A stretch of DNA of 13,332 bases from Actinomycetes bacterium (GTDB lineage: Bacteria; Actinomycetota; Acidimicrobiia; Acidimicrobiales; Palsa-688), in contig JAJZWW010000047.1 in the NCBI GenBank assembly GCA_021846485.1, positions 1-13,332 on the forward strand, written 5' to 3'. Every line of letters begins with the position of its first letter. The first letter of the stretch is position 1. Under the pieces are notes generated by a model. It was not told the DNA's origin, ran no database searches, and saw nothing but the letters and a program-made list of their open reading frames with translations. Below, piece after piece: positions 12,388 to 13,332 of this stretch. Made by a program: the position numbers and the translations under genes.

Positions 12388-12407
12388 GTAGCGGCGGCCG
12401 CGGCTAC
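12388..12407. terminator. Imperfect inverted repeat between convergent GH65 and DUF2630 genes
   Basis: GTAGC (12388-12392) pairs with GCTAC (12403-12407) around a GC-rich inner stem with one G-G mismatch. It covers the DUF2630 stop codon and lies 24 bases after the GH65 stop, where a bidirectional terminator is expected. There is no T-tract. Confidence 0.3.
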
Positions 12408-12646
12408 TGACGGTAGCGCTCCACCACGTCGCTCGGGCGTAGCTCCACCTCGTCGGGGTTGCCCCCCGCCGCCCGCCGGGCCCGACGGCGGCGCAGGAGG
12501 TCCCACGCCAAGTCGAGCTGCTCCTCGAGGTGGCGCAGGCGTTCCTGCTCCTCGGCATCGAGCGGCTGGTCGGTGTGGCTGCGCTCCAGCTGGTGCTCCT
12601 CTCGGACAAGCGCGTCGATGCGCTCCACAATCTGGGCGTCGTCCAT
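12404..12646 (-). CDS. DUF2630 family small protein
   Basis: The 80-residue product is MDDAQIVERIDALVREEHQL, a charged helical stretch, then RLRHLEEQLDLAWDLLRRRRARRAAGGNPDEVELRPSDVVERYRQ. The opening DDAQI..RI..LV.EEH, the WDLLRRRRA.R..G.(D/N)P block and the closing VE.Y.Q are the marks of DUF2630, a small actinobacterial family of unknown function. Almost the whole chain is predicted amphipathic helix, likely a helical hairpin (about 1-30 and 32-58). The start at 12646 has a strong Shine-Dalgarno, GGAGGAG ending three bases before the ATG, unlike most genes here. It is divergent from the sigma factor gene and convergent with GH65. No function is assigned. Confidence 0.88.
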   Translation of the reverse strand: MDDAQIVERIDALVREEHQLERSHTDQPLDAEEQERLRHLEEQLDLAWDLLRRRRARRAAGGNPDEVELRPSDVVERYRQ

Positions 12647-12774
12647 GACTCCTCCTCCGTTGCCCGCACCACGGCTGTCGCGGGCGGCCGGTCCGAGCAG
12701 CGTACGGCGCCTACCGCTTGGTCCCCGCAGGCCGCCGCGGTCGGGCCGGTTGGGGTTGGGGTACCGGGCTGCGC

Positions 12775-12780
12775 TAGACT
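12775..12780 (+). promoter_or_regulatory. Putative -10 element upstream of the sigma factor gene
   Basis: TAGACT is a good housekeeping-type -10. Two TTGGGG hexamers lie upstream, at spacings of 19 and 13 bases, so the -35 is uncertain. Transcription would begin near 12787, giving a 5' UTR of about 157 bases. Confidence 0.45.
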
Positions 12781-12786
12781 GCGGTC

Positions 12787-12943
12787 TTGTCCTTTAGGGC
12801 CTTCGGTGACGATTCCGGCAGTGTCTTTGGTCACATCTGCTCCGGAAGCGGCATAAACCTGCCGTGCCGACCGTTGGAAGACTGAGCAAGGACCGCCCGG
12901 GCGACCCCCCGACCCGGGATGCGGCCCAGGGTCTCGAGGAAAG
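12787..12943 (+). promoter_or_regulatory. Long, potentially structured 5' UTR of the sigma factor gene
   Basis: If the TAGACT promoter is used, about 157 untranslated bases precede the sigma factor. TTCCGGCAG (12813-12821) can pair with CTG..CCGGAA (12837-12847, two bulged bases). Two self-complementary CCCGGG blocks (12896-12901 and 12913-12918) can pair around a C-rich loop close to the ribosome binding site. No known riboswitch class is recognised. This length is unusual in a window where other genes look leaderless. Function is inferred. Confidence 0.3.
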
Positions 12944-13332
12944 ATGCCGACGATGAGTGACAAGAAGCGACGGGTGACCATGGGAGCGGGTCCGGACCTG
13001 CTCGGGCTGTACTTGGACGAGGCGGGCAGCTTCCCCCTGCTCACCAAGGCCGACGAGATGCGTCTCGGCCAGGCCATCCAGGAGGGCCAGGCGGCCAAGG
13101 CGGTCCTCGCGGGGCCCGAGCCGGTGTCGGCTCGCCGGCGGCGCGAGCTGCTGAGGCAGGTCGGCGCGGCCGACCGGGCAACCTCCACGTTCATCAACGC
13201 CAACCTCCGCCTGGTCGTCTCGGTCGCCCGCAAGTACCAGTGGTCGGGGCTGTCCCTGGGCGACCTGATCCAGGAAGGCAACCTGGGCCTGATCCACGCG
13301 GTCGAGAAGTTCGACTGGCGGAAGGGGTTCAA
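12944..13332 (+). CDS. Sigma-70 family RNA polymerase sigma factor, N-terminal part (cut by window edge)
   Basis: The first 129 complete codons are present. Region 1.2 is seen as PDLLGLYLDEAGSFPLLTKADEMRLGQAIQEG, and region 2.1-2.2 as TFINANLRLVVSVARKYQWSGLSLGDLIQEGNLGLIHAVEKFDWRKGF, the core RNA polymerase-binding signature. Region 1.1 is absent; only about 15 residues precede region 1.2. This suits a group 2 (SigB/RpoS/HrdA-like) factor better than the primary sigma of actinobacteria, which has a long N-terminal extension, though the primary factor cannot be excluded from a partial gene. The start is uncertain: ATG 12944 lies 3 bases after GAGGA (12936-12940) and ATG 12953 lies 12 bases after it. 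Regions 2.3 to 4 are outside the window. Confidence 0.9.
   Translation, partial: MPTMSDKKRRVTMGAGPDLLGLYLDEAGSFPLLTKADEMRLGQAIQEGQAAKAVLAGPEPVSARRRRELLRQVGAADRATSTFINANLRLVVSVARKYQWSGLSLGDLIQEGNLGLIHAVEKFDWRKGF

Noticed and set aside
11653..13332. 559-codon minus-strand open frame spanning the GH65 3' part, DUF2630 and the sigma gene
   Set aside because: It crosses three well-supported genes in the wrong frame, begins at a TTG at the window edge and contains no recognisable domain.
1..13332. tRNA, rRNA, known riboswitch or complete insertion sequence
   Set aside because: I looked for tRNA-like GGTTCGAATCC motifs, transposase signatures and terminal inverted repeats and found none convincing.

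Overview
The window is very GC-rich DNA with strong G/C third-position bias, GTG starts and several genes whose promoter-like -10 element sits only 6-9 bases before the start codon (leaderless style). Together with the gene content this points to an Actinomycetota chromosome. Acidimicrobiia or a relative is my guess from how the proteins look, but I could not test it. It is mostly core metabolism, with one scarred accessory patch.

Layout: (1) 1-1125, minus strand: the N-terminal part of a GH15 glucoamylase/trehalase-like protein, cut by the window edge, lies 39 bases downstream of greA. (2) 1178-4975, plus strand: a branched-chain amino acid operon, leuB-ilvE-cimA. It is preceded by what looks like a transcription attenuator: a promoter, a very short ORF ending in Leu-Ala-Val-Leu-Ile-Ala, and GC-rich hairpins starting at its stop codon. 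CimA makes citramalate and LeuB can act in both the leucine and the citramalate-to-2-oxobutyrate routes. IlvE performs the final transamination, so leader, genes and products form one story. (3) 4930-5646, minus: a truncated major-facilitator transporter, probably a pseudogene. It runs into the cimA 3' end, where an exact 30-bp tandem duplication spans the cimA stop codon. From 5647 to 5919 I see nothing recognisable. (4) 5920-7337: an unrecognised 170-residue protein (plus) convergent with fabD (minus), with stops overlapping by 7 bp. (5) 7414-8559: an acyl-CoA dehydrogenase divergent from fabD.

(6) 8560-9185 is the accessory scar. It holds a frameshifted tyrosine-integrase N-terminus, two adjacent exact tandem duplications, and a 73-bp near-copy of the 3' end of the acyl-CoA dehydrogenase gene, stop codon included. 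The simplest reading is the decayed remnant of an element that inserted at the 3' end of that gene and left attL/attR-like repeats. (7) 9239-12363: a beta-phosphoglucomutase-like HAD enzyme translationally coupled (GTGA overlap) to a GH65 glycoside phosphorylase. This is a two-step route from an alpha-linked glucose disaccharide via beta-glucose-1-phosphate to glucose-6-phosphate. (8) 12404-12646, minus: a small DUF2630 protein. (9) 12944 to the edge: the start of a sigma-70 family factor, with a -10 element about 165 bases upstream and a potentially structured 5' UTR.

The most interesting signal is the branched-chain attenuator ahead of leuB-ilvE-cimA. Next are the 3'-end duplication flanking the integrase remnant, and the repeated leaderless promoter geometry (TAGCCT, 8 bases, ATG) seen at both greA and fabD.
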